Positions 36,301 through 48,510 are shown, numbered from the stretch's first letter. The stretch is 64,000 nucleotides of DNA from Phyto melanocephala (GCA_941918925.1 OW799236.1:106718562-106782561); one strand, 5' to 3'. The notes: generated by a model not told the origin, from the sequence alone. Numbers and translations are program-made.

Positions 36301-39300
36301 AAACAAATGTTCAACAATAATTTTGAATTTATAATTTAAAACAAATTTATTTTCTACAACCCGGACCGCTTTGTTGCCACAACAAGGTTTTTGCATTGTA
36401 TTTATTAGGATGTAATTATTGTCTGCGATTATTTGTTGGACATGACAAATTTTCAAAAAAGTATTTTATTTGTCTAAAAGCACTACTCCCCATTCTTAGA
36501 ACCCTCACATTTTTGGTTCTAATTAGGAAATTGTTATCATCAGTAACTTGTATTAAGTTTAAACCAAATAAAGATTAAAGTTTTTTTAAAATGACATCAA
36601 ATGTTTTTTTGTATGGGGAGTACCACGTTCCCTACTCTGATCTTATCGATTTTTCGGCGGTAAAATTATCGCTGCCGATTACACAGAATTTAAAGCCTAT
36701 AAGAAATATAGTCCTGCAGATATGTCATTAAATATATTTTTTGTATGGGTGTGACAAGCCACCTAATTTGAACCTAACCATTCATTTAAATGAATTTAAC
36801 AGTTTTTATTAAAATGTCAAATACCAGGATTAAAAACTCTAACATTTAAAGTTCACTTCCAATGCTTTTGGAAGTCGGTTTTTGGCAGAAAAAGACAAAC
36901 ACTAAAAAATAAAGCACATAAAATTTTTAATCGTCTTCTAGATATCTTACAAAATATATTTTCTTATTATTCCATTGTTCTTTTCAAGCTCATTTTAAGC
37001 TCCACTGTGCCAGTTATTATAATAACCCACACGAATGGTAGACACTTTAGGTGTTAAAGTATTCTGGATATGTGGCAAATACAGTTAATTGGATGGAGCC
37101 ACGCACACTTAAAATTTGAAGAAAAAAGAAAAATTGGTAAGAACCATTCATAAGCCTCATAGATTATTAAAAAAAATACACAAATCGGTCCAGCCGTTCT
37201 CTAATTTTAGATAAATTAAGAAAAAGTGGGCGTGGTATTTTTTTCGTAAAAAATTATTATAACAAACATTTAAAAAACAAGTAAGAGTGCTATATTCGGC
37301 CGTGCCGAATCTTATATACACTTCACAACGTGTAATCACATAATAACAATATTTGTATCACCATTCATCTCATATGAAATACATACATACATACATCACG
37401 AATTCCACAGAAAAGTCATCCGTCACAATGTGCGTGACGATGTTAAAAATTAGTAAAAGATTAATATATATATATTTTTTCAGATAATATAACTTTTCGT
37501 ATAATCTAAGATTGCTTCTTCTAGCTGTTAAAAATATGAATTTTTATCTGAAGTAAATTCGCAGAAATTTTTGATAGAAACTGACATAAAATGTTCAAAA
37601 GGTAAATTTTGTAACATGTGCGTACGATACATTTTGATTTATACTAACGAAATTAGAAAACCTATTAATAAGTGCTTTATAAATTTTTAAAAGAGCATAA
37701 AATTAAATAATAATAGCGGCAAATCTGCTTTAACAAAAAATATTTTTTTAACAAAATTAGTTGCAATTATTCGCACTCTAACAGTGCGTGACATGGATTT
37801 TATGACATATAAAAATTTAAAAAAAAATTTAAAAAAAAGATAAAAAATAATTTAAAAAAATTTAAAAAATTAAAAATAATAAAAATATAAATAATAAATA
37901 TAAAATAAAAAAAAAATAAAAAAATAGAAAAAAAAATTTAAAATATATAAAAATTAAAAAAAAAGATATAAAAAATATTTAAAAAAAATAAAAAAATAAT
38001 AAAAATATAAATAATAAATATAAAATAAAAAACAAACAAAAAAATAGAAAAAAAAATTAAAAAAAAAATCAAAATCAAAAAAAAAATTAAAAAAAAAATA
38101 TAAAAAATAATTTAAAAAAATTAAAAAAAAATAATATAAATAATAAATATAAAATAAAAAACAAAAAAATAGAAAAAAAATTAAAAAAATATAAAAATTA
38201 AAAAAAAATTAAAAAAAAAATATAAAAAAAAAATAATTAAAAAAAATTAAAAAAAATAAAAAATAATAAAAATATAAATAATAAATATAAAATAAAAAAC
38301 AAACAAAAAAAATATATAAATTAAAAAAAAAATTAAAAAAAAGATATAAAAAATAATTTAAAAAAATTAAAAAAAATAAATAATAATAAAAATATAAATA
38401 ATAAATATAAAATAAAAAACAAACAAAAAAAAAAAAAAAATATAAGAGAAAAATAAAAAAAAATTTTTTTAGCTCAGCTGGAATTGGATGCCACGTTTAC
38501 TCTAACCAGTATACCACGTTTGTTTGTATGTATTTTGTTGTTGTATGTTTTTGTTGTGTTAAAAAAAACGAGGTGGCCGTTGTTTTTGCTCATATCTCAG
38601 TTTTTTATGTACCGATGTTTCTGATTTTCAATACCGATCTACTCCCGAATATTTCTGATATTTTAATACCTCACCCGGGTCCAGGCGATGTGTGGGGGGG
38701 AGCTTCAAATAGTTGATTTTATCATACACATGGACAGACGGACCGACTGACAGAGCTAAATCGACTCCCCTATTCATAAGCTTTCAGAAAATATATACTT
38801 TATGGGGTCGGAAATGAAAATTGTAGAAATTTCACACGCAATGACAAACCTTTATATACCCTTTTTCACTGTGTGAAGGGTATAAAAATTGGTGCAGCCA
38901 TTCTTTTGTAATGCGATTAGCAACGAACGACATTTGATTTTTTTGTTACATAAATTGCTTTTTTTGTCTCTATTTGTACAAATTATTGTATGAAACAGAA
39001 AATGACTGTGGCTGAAATTTAGTTTGTCATCCTCCTAAGCTTTGAATAAAGTGTTTATCCCGTTTACTATTTTATCTACCATTCAACTTAAGTTCTGTTG
39101 CAACTCTGGGTAGAACTTAAAATATTCGGTATTTTTTTTAATTTAATAGAAAATATTAGATTAATTTTAGCAAAATTTATATGAAAGGCACTCACGATAT
39201 TAGATCAAGTAAATAATTCAAGCAAATTTTCGAAAATAAAGTATTTTCGCAAAGCAGTTTCGATTTTTTTTATCGAATCGAGTGGTTGCCTTTTTTGAAT

Positions 39301-42300
39301 TTTTCCTTATTCTTTAGTATTTACAATAATAAAAAATTTGTTTCTTCCAAATTGCCTTTCAAAAGTATTTTATTATTGGAAGTTGTTCGGCAAACGGTGT
39401 ACATGCATGAACAGCATTAATTCAAAATACATAAATAATTATTAAGCAGAAAATTTATACTTTCAAAAGGTCAACCCTTTGTATCAACCATTCCTTAATG
39501 AGAAAAATTAAAACCATTAAAAAAATATATAAAAATATATTTTAAAATTTTCAAATTGATTCTTCAAGCTCGAGGTCTTTATAATATTTGTTTTATTTAT
39601 TATTCAATATTTCGCTACTCCTTTGTGTAGCATCTTCAGGAAAGAAATTGTGTGTTTTTACAAAATTTTTATATAAAATTTGAAAATTATAATTAAATTA
39701 TAATTATAAATTGAAAATTATAATTTGAAAATTATATAAAAATTTTGTAAAAACACACAATTTCTTTCCTGAAGATGCTACACAAAGGAGTAGCGAAATA
39801 TTGAATAATAAATAAAACAAATATTATAAAGACCTCGAGCTTGAAGAATCAATTTGAAAATTTTATAAAATAAAGGTCAAATAAGAGCAATAAGAAAAAT
39901 ATATTTTAACAAACATTATTAAATTAACTGCCGTTTGAATAAAACTTATAAAAAAAAAGATTTATTGAGGGTTTATTTAACTGAATTTCTATGGAAATTT
40001 GATAAAGCTTCAATAATTTTTATGCATACGGCAGTTAAAATTTAAATTGGCACACATACAAATTGACCAAATGCATTTTCATTTTAAATGTAAATATGTG
40101 CACAAGAATTTTGTTTTAATCTTTTCATAACATTTCAACTGTGAATAATTGTTTTATTAACCGCAAACATATGAACAAAATAAAAATTTCATTAAAATGA
40201 GTAGGCTCTTATTTCAAATATAATTCAAAGTAAAAAAGTGTTGGTTGTTTATGGTATTTGTGATCTATGTTAGTTAAATGAAATTTTGATAACATCGTTT
40301 GACATTAAATTATCAAACGTTTAAGGACTTTGTTCGTTTTGAGGTAAATTTTTTAAAAAAACTTATTTATGTTAAATTTAAAAGATTTTCAACATGTTTC
40401 TTGATTTTAAATAAGCAATAATTTTTATTCAAACTTTTTACTAAGGGCCAATTGATTAAGAATGTTTTGAAGTAGTAACAAAAACGATACATTACTCATC
40501 ATTTAAGGAATGCCTCTATTTTTAATAAAAATTAAAACCTTTTTCTCATTACCGTAGTATTTGATTGTAAAAATCTTTTGTGGAACGTACATAAAATTTT
40601 TTTGGTTTAATTAAAATTAATACGAAATATCTAGGAAAAATCAACAAAACTAGTTTTCTCTAGACCTACTGCAACGATTCCTACTACAAAAATACAAAAC
40701 AATCTAAAAAGTAAAGAGTCATTACGCTTGATATAAATTTGGTGTCCGTGTGAATCAAGCAATAAATTTTAAATTTTTCGTCCACGTAAAACATAACATT
40801 TCGCTGCTATTAACAAAATTTAAGAGAGTTTTCAAATAAAGTATATCAACCATTAAAAACGCACTGTTTACAACCCCTAAAAATCCCCTGGATCAAAGTT
40901 TCTATATGCACTTTAATATTTTCATTGCATTGAATGTTTTAACATCTGACAAAATCATATCATCATAACATCGACAACATTTTATCTGTAATGACTGTTT
41001 TAACATCTGACAAAAACATATCATCATAACATCAACAAAATACATTTTATTTTTTAACAAACAATACAGAAAACAAAAATATCAAAAGAACAAGTAACAG
41101 TGCTATATTCGGCCGTGCCGAATCTTATATACCCTTCACAACGTGTAGTCATGCAATAACAATTGTTTGTATCACCATTCATCCCATATAAAATACGTGC
41201 AAACGTACACGTTAGAATAAATGTGGCATCGAATCCCAGCTGATCCAAACAAATTTTATTTTATTTTATTTACTATATTATTTATATTTTATTATTTTTT
41301 TTATATTTTTTTTAAATTTTTTAAAAAAATTTTTTTAGAAAAATTTTTAAAAAATTTTTTTAAATTTTTTTTTTAAATTTTTTTTAAATGTTTTTTTTGT
41401 AGTTTTTTTTATTATTTTTTTCTTATTTTTAATATTTTCTTTTTTTGTAATTTTTTTGGTTTGGTATGTTTTTTACATGTATCTATGTATGTATGTTGTT
41501 GTTGTAATTGTGAAAAAAAACGAGGTGGTCGTGGTTTTTTGCTCATATCTCAGAAAGTTATGGGGCGATTGTACTGAATTTCAATAGCGATTCATTCCTG
41601 GATATTTCCAAGAGATTGATACCATATACAGATCTAAGGAACATATAGTTGCTTCTAAAAGTTGATTTCAACCAACACACGGACAGACGGGCAGACGGAC
41701 AGACGGTCAGGGCTTAATCGACTCCTCTATTCATAAGCTTTCAGAAAATATATACTTTATGGGGTCGGAAATGAAAATTGTAGAAATTACAAACGGAATG
41801 ACAAAGCTATATATACCCTTGTGCACCACAGGTGAAGGGTATAAAAAACATCAGTTACATTTATTAACAATCAATAAAAAAGAAATAATAAAATATGCTG
41901 CATAAAGTTTCAACAAAAATAACATTAAACATTAAGCAAAAAGACAACAACAAAAATGTCTATTTGTTTGGTAAAATGCCAGGATTTATAGGTTCTTGTG
42001 TCCCTATAAATTCGCATGAAACAAAAACTCAATTAGTTAAAGTTAACAGTCATTTTAATGTACTACATAAAAACTTTCAAAAGTTATTTTGCTGAAAAAA
42101 AATTACAAAACCAGTTCTACGTATTCTTAAGCATAAAGTGTATAATAAATCCTTTTTACTCCTATAAGAAAACAGCTTAATGTTGCGTGAAATGTTATAC
42201 AAATTTTTTGTGGCATATTTCATAATTTCATCATGCGTTCAAATAAAGTAAAAATTTGTTTAACCCTTAGCATTTAAAATGTATAACCTGTATTGAGATA

Positions 42301-44822
42301 TAGTACATACATACGTATAAATGTATGTATGTTTTATATTATTTTCCGCTATTTGTACAAGGGACATAAAAGTTTAAGTCATTGATAAAAGTGTCAGAAC
42401 TTAAATATGAATACTATATGCATATTTTAAGCTTATGTACGCTTAAATTAATTGCGGGTGAAAAGCAAATTACTGTTTATTTTTTAGTATGTTTAAATTT
42501 AGCAACATTCGTTTACATTCGTAAAAGTTAAATGTTTCACTAATATTTTACATTTTAGTTTAAGTAATTTAAAAGAGTTTTTTCACAAATCTTTTATGGA
42601 ATTAAATCTAGCTTAACAATGCACTTCCAAATGAAAAAAAATTACATAAAGTGAAAAAAAAAAAACAAAATCAAAAAAATTTAAATGGTAAAGTTTTAGA
42701 CCTCTGAAATGTTTATTTATTGATTTATATTTTATTATACCCTTCACACAGTGAAAAAGGGTATATAAAGGTTTGTCATTCCGTGTGAAATTTCTACAAT
42801 TTTCATTTCCGACCCCATAAGGTATATATTTTTTGAAAGCTTATGAATAGGGAAGTCGATTAAGCTCTGTCAGTCTAACCGTCTGTTCGTGTGTATGTTG
42901 AAATTAACTTTTCGAAACCCCCCGCCTGGACCCGCGTTAGGTATTAAAATATTAGAAATATTCGGGAGCAGATCGGTAATGAAAATCAGAAAAATCGGTA
43001 TGAGCAAAAAACCACGACCACCTCGATTTTTTTCAAAAAAACAACATTACAACAACAACATACATACATACAAACATGTATACTGCTTAGAGTAAACATG
43101 GCATCGAATCCCAGCTGAGCCAAAAAATTTTTTTTTTTATTTTTTTTTTTAATTTTTAATTTTTAATTTTTTTTTTTTTTTTTATTTTTTATTTTATATA
43201 TTATTTTTATTATTATTTTTTTTTAATTTTTTTTTTTTCAAATTTTTTTTAATTTTTTTTTTTTTTTTATTATTTATATTGTTTTTTTTAAATTTAAAAA
43301 AAATTTTTTTTTTTTTAACATACATACATACTTACGTAAATTTATAATTTTACAATGGGATGTTTTTATATATGTATGTACGTATTTCATGAGATGAATG
43401 GTGATACAAACTACTGTTATTGCATGACTACACGTTGTGAAGGGTATATAAGAATCGGCACGGCCGAATATAGAACTCTTACTTGTTAAAACAAACATAT
43501 TTAGAATTAACAATATTATAAAGCAAAATAATATATTTTTATGTTTAATTATGTAAAATAAAAGATATAAATTCAAAAGTGAACTCAAAATTTTTACTAT
43601 CGGTTAAAAGAACATTTATAATATTAACTATTTAAAAATTATATCTTTTAATAAAATAGGAATAAATTTCATCACTGAAGAAAATTTCACGATAAAACAC
43701 CGGAATTTCATTCCCACAGAACATAGTTTTTCGTAATACAGCTAAACAATTTGGAGTCGCTGTTGTGGTCTTAGTCTTTCCATTATGACTTGTCACCCGA
43801 TACTAAAGAAAAATGAGAAAGCAGTTCGATATGAGTCATGCGGGATCTGCCAAAAAAAAGCCTAATCAAAATCAAACCCCACAATGAATCACCCGATAAA
43901 CTATGAATATATATAGATTTTTATATACTATGTATGTATATGTGTATATTGGTATTATTTAAAAACTTTTAAATATATATTTTCGGATACACAAAATTTT
44001 TTTTTTATGATCTTAGCGGGTATAAGTTTATGAAAACAGAAAATTTGTTAGTGGGCATAAAATCAAATTAATATATTTTTTAATATTTATGTTTATTATA
44101 TCATAGAGAAGAAATTTCCTAAGCTACTATTGGTTGTGTGACTAAATTTATAAAGCACCTTTTTATAATAAACTACACATTTATCTAGTACACGAAAAAT
44201 TTTGTGTGTAAAAGTATTGACACTTAAAAAGGTAAAAAGAAAATTTATAATATTTATTTTCAAGTTATACTAAAATTGCCCTTACATGTTCAGAAATGTA
44301 GCGAAAATAGGTAAAACTCAAAAACTAAGCAACTTCGAGACTTTTAGCGTTATCATTTTTCTTATTTTTTTAAATTTTCTACACTAGATTTTTTCCTCTT
44401 TATGCACCTAATATGCACATAGTAAAATTAATTATTTAAAAGTTAAATATGTTTATCTTCTCTTTTGAATTAAGTTAAAATTTTGCCAATTGTGTCGTTT
44501 TAATCTTCTTTGTTCCCAAATACATAGTGAATTAGCTGTATTTTTAACATAAACTTTTAAGTTTTTAATCAACCCATAAAAAATATTGAAAATAAAAACA
44601 CAAAAATTTGAAAAAAAAAAATTTGCTAGAAAATGTATTAGTATTTAATGTGACTCACCATATTTGACCAAGTATCAAAGGCGGTAATTGAGATTGTAAA
44701 AAGAAACCTTTGGCCTGAGCACCGGTAACAAAACCATTTTGTGGCTGCAATGCCTTAAATTGCTCTTGATATTTTAATTTTTCACGTGGGGTTATAACCC
44801 ATGGATCTGTAGCTGGATTCAT
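30392..44822 (-). CDS. Dap160: Dap160 / intersectin, endocytic and synaptic scaffold protein
   Basis: Predicted CDS: complement of 44659-44822, 35100-35828, 34603-35024, 34224-34497, 34015-34162, 33691-33951, 33359-32734, 32674-32386, 32083-31781, 30938-30665 and 30588-30392. The total is 3687 nt, 1228 residues, a little longer than fly Dap160 (about 1100). All joins have GT-AG sites and keep frame. Domains in order: EH1 (about 8-98, calcium-type loop [13 protein letters not shown]); a Pro/Ala/Met-rich linker; EH2 (about 299-385, [13 protein letters not shown]); a long charged coiled coil (about 440-720); and four SH3 domains (about 790-850, 898-955, 1082-1141, 1166-1220), each with ALYPY-like and WFPxxYV/FPSNYV motifs. 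Family knowledge: it binds dynamin, Eps15, synaptojanin and aPKC at endocytic and periactive zones. Four SH3 domains, not the five of vertebrate intersectins, is the fly arrangement. Confidence 0.96.
37277..38888 (+). repeat. dispersed repeat copy D (inverted-centre type, expanded A-rich block)
   Basis: The head (ACAAGTAAGAGTGCTAT, then ATTCGGCCGTGCCGAAT) and tail (GTGTGAAGGGTATAAAAA) match the family. About 400 bp of unrelated sequence (from about 37396 to 37800) follows the head. Then about 650 bp of almost pure A/T sequence made of TAAATAATAAATATAAAATA-like units repeats at least four times. The central motif is present as its reverse complement (38471-38510) relative to copies B and E. 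Confidence 0.82.
39544..39864. repeat. perfect long hairpin, 133-bp arms, 55-bp spacer
   Basis: Bases 39544-39676 are the exact reverse complement of 39732-39864, by reading every base. The right arm carries CCTGAAGATGCTACACAAAG then GAGTAGCGAAATATTG (39768-39803), a CTGAAGATG-stem-CGAAA motif with a GCTAC/GTAGC stem. Absence of any mismatch implies a recent inverted duplication or ongoing correction. The motif and the inverted layout recall paired terminal repeats of Penelope-like elements. The arms lie within Dap160 intron 1 and would be transcribed as a long hairpin RNA. Confidence 0.93.
40935..41045 (+). repeat. two-unit tandem duplication, 61-bp period
   Basis: TGTTTTAACATCTGACAAAA followed by CATATCATCATAACATC occurs at 40935 and again at 40996. 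The second unit is truncated at its right end, before ACAAAATACATTTTAT. Confidence 0.75.
41090..41848 (+). repeat. dispersed repeat copy E (same type as copy B)
   Basis: This copy is nearly identical in order to copy B: ACAAGTAACAGTGCTAT head, ATTCGGC-CGT-GCCGAAT hairpin, central GTTAGAATAAATGTGGCATC in forward orientation, T-rich block, CGAGGTGGTCGTGG, CGGACAGACGG and GCACCACAGGTGAAGGGTAT. It shares the head variant (AACAGTGC) and tail variant (CACCACAGG) with copy B, so B and E form one subfamily. Confidence 0.85.
42732..43489 (-). repeat. dispersed repeat copy F (inverted-centre type)
   Basis: The orientation is reversed. On the plus strand it starts TATACCCTTCACACAGTG and ends GGCACGGCCGAATATAGAAC then TCTTACTTGTT. 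The central motif ACTGCTTAGAGTAAACATGG at about 43083 is, relative to the element's own head, in the opposite orientation from copies B and E and the same as D. F and D also share the tail variant (CACTGTGTGAAGGG or similar). Confidence 0.84.
44659..44822 (-). CDS. Dap160: Dap160 exon 1 (start of EH1)
   Basis: The exon starts at the ATG complementary to 44820-44822 and encodes [20 protein letters not shown], continuing to [10 protein letters not shown]. It splits the Trp codon (TG|G) at a GTGAGTCA donor. The next exon, 8.8 kb away, resumes with [12 protein letters not shown], which completes the first EH domain. The start is chosen because an EH domain normally begins a few residues in and no upstream in-frame ATG is needed. 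Confidence 0.93.
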
Positions 44823-47340
44823 TGTGCAATTTTTCTAGCTAAAGCTACTGCTTCAAGCGATGGTAACTATTTAGATGCTTAACAAGCAAACAGTAAGTCC
44901 TTTAGATGAAAAATACTTTTTTTCTATCCTTTTTTGTTCAACTTTTTTCAAAATTAGGCCAATGCACTTTAAAGTTTTTGAAGAACAATATGTACGTAAA
45001 TATAGAAAACTTGCAGCTACATATGTGACGTACAAATAACTATTAAGTGTAGTGACACAATTTGACAATTTGTGTATTGTATTTCAGCTTAATAATGACA
45101 GTTGAAATCTTTTTAATATTATATTCTGCTTTAAGACAGAATTACACTAAACCCTTTTTTCTTTTTTGTAGAAGAATAAATTTTTGAAGTGGGCTTTCGA
45201 GAGCGTTAGTATTCCTTAGATAAAATAGTTTATTGAAATATTTGTGTTCCACTTTCAACTAAAACCAATTATCAAGTTTTTTTCTACTATTTTGCCAATA
45301 GGGTTTCTTATTATTTTTGTTAATATTTGTGGGTAGTCTTCAACTTTTGTTGCAATTTTTATATGCACATACATTAATTGTTATTTTTGTTGTCGTATTT
45401 CATTTATTTGTTGGATTGTTTTTCTTCGTGTTTTTTGTTATTATGAAAGATACATACTACTATGGGGCCGTAAATGTATGTACATATGTATGTTTGGTAT
45501 TGTTTTTAGGTTGTGTTTTCTTCCTCCTTTTTATTCGTTTGTTGTTATTGGCCCAACTCCCACCACCTAATTTCTCCGATTCCTTGTTGGATATTGTTTA
45601 GTGATGGTGGAGATTATAGTGGTTATGTTCCAGCTCTATATACTTGTTCTCCTTGAGTTTTGAAATTTTTAATAATATTTTTATTTCGCTAAAGTTTTTT
45701 GTTTTACTCAGCCTTAGAAATAGTACGTTGCCATTAAAGACCTGTGTAAAATGGCAAAAAGCCGGTTAAGTCAAGTCGACCACAAATTTGAAAAGCCGTT
45801 GCCTTTTAGAACGGCCGTTGTTAAACTATTTGAGGAAAAATTAATGACATTAAACTTTAAGATAATTTTTTAAAAAGATCTATTACTACGGAATTTTTTT
45901 AGTTATCTAATTTTTTTAAATGTCTATATATTATTAAAATTATGTATTTATACAAAATTTAAAAAAAGATAGAAAATTTACAATTCCTATTCAAATTTAT
46001 TTAGCATTGACAAAGGAATTTGGTACATATTTATTTATTGATTTTCAAATGTTATGTTCAAATGTTTGATTGGATTTCTGCTTATAAAAAATTTTTAAAC
46101 AAAATTTTTATGTTATTTTATTATTTAAACCTTTGACCCACAACCGGCTACGAAATTTTTATTCCCAGTAAGTGCCGCCCTATAAATTAACGACGCAGGT
46201 CTTTTATTGTTCGTTTTGTTTGCAGCTTAAAATTGTAAGTTGCTTTTCGCGTGTTGAGAGATGTGATACAATTTTTTAGTGTAAGCACCTCTCTATTGCC
46301 GCAGAATTGACTCAACGTACGCAGACCGTCAGCGCCAGCAGCACATATGTGTATCCCGTAGAAGTATTTTAATAGTTGTCGAAAAAATATATTTTTCACA
46401 ATTTACTTTAATACAAATTTTTGATTTTCCAGAATACTATCTTTAAAATGCTAAAATAACATTTAATATCTTTTGTTTCTTGCGCACATTCAACTTTTTT
46501 ATACTTTATTTTAACATATTTTTTCAACAATAAATATATGAATTTTTTTAAATTTCTTAAAAACTTAAACTCACTTTATTGCATCAGTATTAATTAAACA
46601 ATTATACACAAAAAAATTTTAATTATTTAAAAGATTTTGGCCGTAATTTTAAAAAAACTCTTGCGTTCTAATCCCGTAAATTTGTGAATTGGAAAATTTT
46701 TCTACTACTATTCGCAAACGTCACTTTTTAATCAATAAATTTGCTGTTCAGATGTTGCCATATTATTGTTTTACAATAGGATAAGTCAAGTATTTTTTTA
46801 TAAAAAATTAATGTAAATAAATATATATGTATATACTTATTTTCACATATCTTTATTACTTTTTACTTCGTTAAGATCTCAGGATTTTTTTCACTATGGC
46901 CTTATATATATAAAAAAAACATGCAACTAATTAATTAAAAAAACAGAGGAAATAAAGTTGAACACAGAAATGTCAAATTTTATAGTTATTTCCTTAATAT
47001 ACGTTGTTTGCGTAAATTAAATAATAAAAATCTTGTGAATTCTAGAAAAATAAAGCATTTTTTAAATTAAGTGACAAGAATTGGATAACAACATATTAAA
47101 AACATGGTTGGTATATATTTTTCTATGCATACAAAAAGAACAATTTACAGCGAATTTCTTAAATTTATATTCTTCATTCTTAAATATAAGCTTGTATGTA
47201 ATCACATTTTTATTATTATTGCTTATGGTCGGAAATAAATTTTGTCATCCTATTAACATTTACTTACACCAGTATTGCAAAGTTCTATCTTAAATTTTAA
47301 TATTTTGTACGAAAAAATTTAACAATTGGACCTTTCAATC
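44823..47340. other. Dap160 upstream region
   Basis: This stretch presumably holds the Dap160 5' UTR and promoter, but no core promoter element stands out. A 94-codon ORF at 45317-45601 is hydrophobic and T-rich. A 70-codon minus-strand ORF at 46187-46399 is GC-richer than its surroundings but begins with GTG and has no ATG. Neither is supported as a gene. Confidence 0.45.
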
Positions 47341-47440
47341 AAAAACAGTAAAGAACCGATCAAAAAGTGCTGATGATGATACAGGAGCTGATCCCAAAAA
47401 TTCATTCCACTCCGTTAGTGTTGGTAGAAACTTACGTTTT
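47341..47440 (-). repeat. CTGATGATG repeat, copy 3 (reversed)
   Basis: The plus strand here reads CCGATCAAAAAGTGCTGATG, ATGATACAGGAGCTGAT and ATTCATTCCACTCCGTTAGT, then GTTGGTAGAAACTTACG. This is the reverse orientation of the copies at 28420 and 28976, with a decayed stem. It is followed at once by a CT/CA microsatellite. Confidence 0.6.
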
Positions 47441-47449
47441 CTGCTTCTT

Positions 47450-47482
<33 letters not shown>
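47450..47482. repeat. compound (CT)n(CA)n microsatellite
   Basis: About eight CT units pass directly into about nine CA units. Confidence 0.9.
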
Positions 47483-48200
47483 AATAAAGAGTTTAATTTC
47501 TTTTTTAATGGAACAATTTAAAATTACATGAACTTGAAAGCCGCTATTAGGATCGATTAAACATTTTAACAAAAATCAGTATTTTTAATTTAATAAATTT
47601 TGTAAATTTTTCGTTGAAAAATAACTGTGGGCCAATTCAAAGTGGTTGCATATCAGTCATATTTGTACTATTTCATATTATTTTATGCATGCATAAAATT
47701 TTTGTTAGTAATTTCCATACAAAAAAAATAATATGACTTTACACATTTGTTTCCTATGTATAAGAAATTGTTTATGTTATACTTTTAACCATACTGTCTC
47801 TCAGAGAGAATTTCTTCGCTTCTCACCTCTCAAAGAGAATATTTTCTATTTTCTTCTTTCCTGTATACATACAATTTTTAACAGCGTCATCTCTTTGTCT
47901 TCTTTATTGTATTAAATACATAATTTGTTAACAAAAGGTGTTCAAAGTCACTAGTCATATTAATATGAATTATATGACATAGTACAATATGAGAGTCTAC
48001 TTTGAATTGGCCCTGTATATATACTAGGTATATGTCTTCGGTCTTTTTCATCAATATGTTATCTTATTTTTCAAAATTAAAATCAGTTTTTTTATACAAA
48101 TTATTTTATATTAAACCTTTATTTTATATCATATATATTTATTCACACTGATATAATGTAAATAATTTTTCTAGTGGCTGAACTCAAGGTTAAAAAATAA

Positions 48201-48510
48201 CACCCAATTTACATGATGAATTTTATGACGTCCAATTTTGGACGTCATTTTTTGTTTTGGTAGCAAGCGGTGTAGAGAAGAAAGAGGGGTAGAAAAATAG
48301 ACATGGTTTCTGTTTTCATGGTTATTTTGACACTTCGCTTTACACTTTTTTCTGTTACGTTTTATTATTTTAATCTCTTCAACTGGATTGTGAAAATGAA
48401 GAAAATTTAGACGCCCAATTTGACCTATGAATTTCAGTAGTTTTTGGTAGCAACTTCAAATGGGAATTAAGAAAATTGGACGTCATAAAATTCACCATGT
48501 AAATTGAGTG
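48201..48510. mobile_element. PIF/Harbinger-type MITE with TAA target duplication
   Basis: The 310-bp element has 39-bp terminal inverted repeats matching at 37 positions, beginning CACYCAATTTACATGRTGAA. TAA flanks it on both sides (48198-48200 and 48511-48513). A 3-bp TWA duplication fits PIF/Harbinger. There is no ORF. The palindromic GACGTCCAATTTTGGACGTC lies at the inner edge of the left arm. Confidence 0.78.

Larger units (their letters stand above)
35829..44658 (-). other. Dap160 intron 1, 8.8 kb, repeat-filled
   Basis: This intron separates the two halves of EH1. It holds dispersed repeat copies D, E and F, a 133-bp-arm hairpin (39544-39864), a two-unit tandem duplication (40935-41045) and AT-rich DNA. 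No host exon was found in it. ORFs at 36271-36578, 37157-37339, 38528-38716, 41054-41248, 41895-42095, 42889-43095 and 43274-43588 lie in repeats or lack any recognisable domain. Confidence 0.8.

Noticed and set aside
38528..38716. 62-codon ORF ending in a PGPGDVWGG peptide
   Set aside because: It lies entirely inside dispersed repeat copy D and matches repeat sequence in copy F.
39769..39798. Calling the CTGAAGA...GAAA motif a functional hammerhead ribozyme
   Set aside because: An extra nucleotide follows the CUGANGA core and stem I pairs poorly, so activity cannot be claimed from sequence alone.
46187..46399. 70-codon minus-strand ORF with a mitochondrial-leader-like start
   Set aside because: Its first codon is GTG, there is no ATG in the frame, and a stop lies just upstream; no splice acceptor was convincing.
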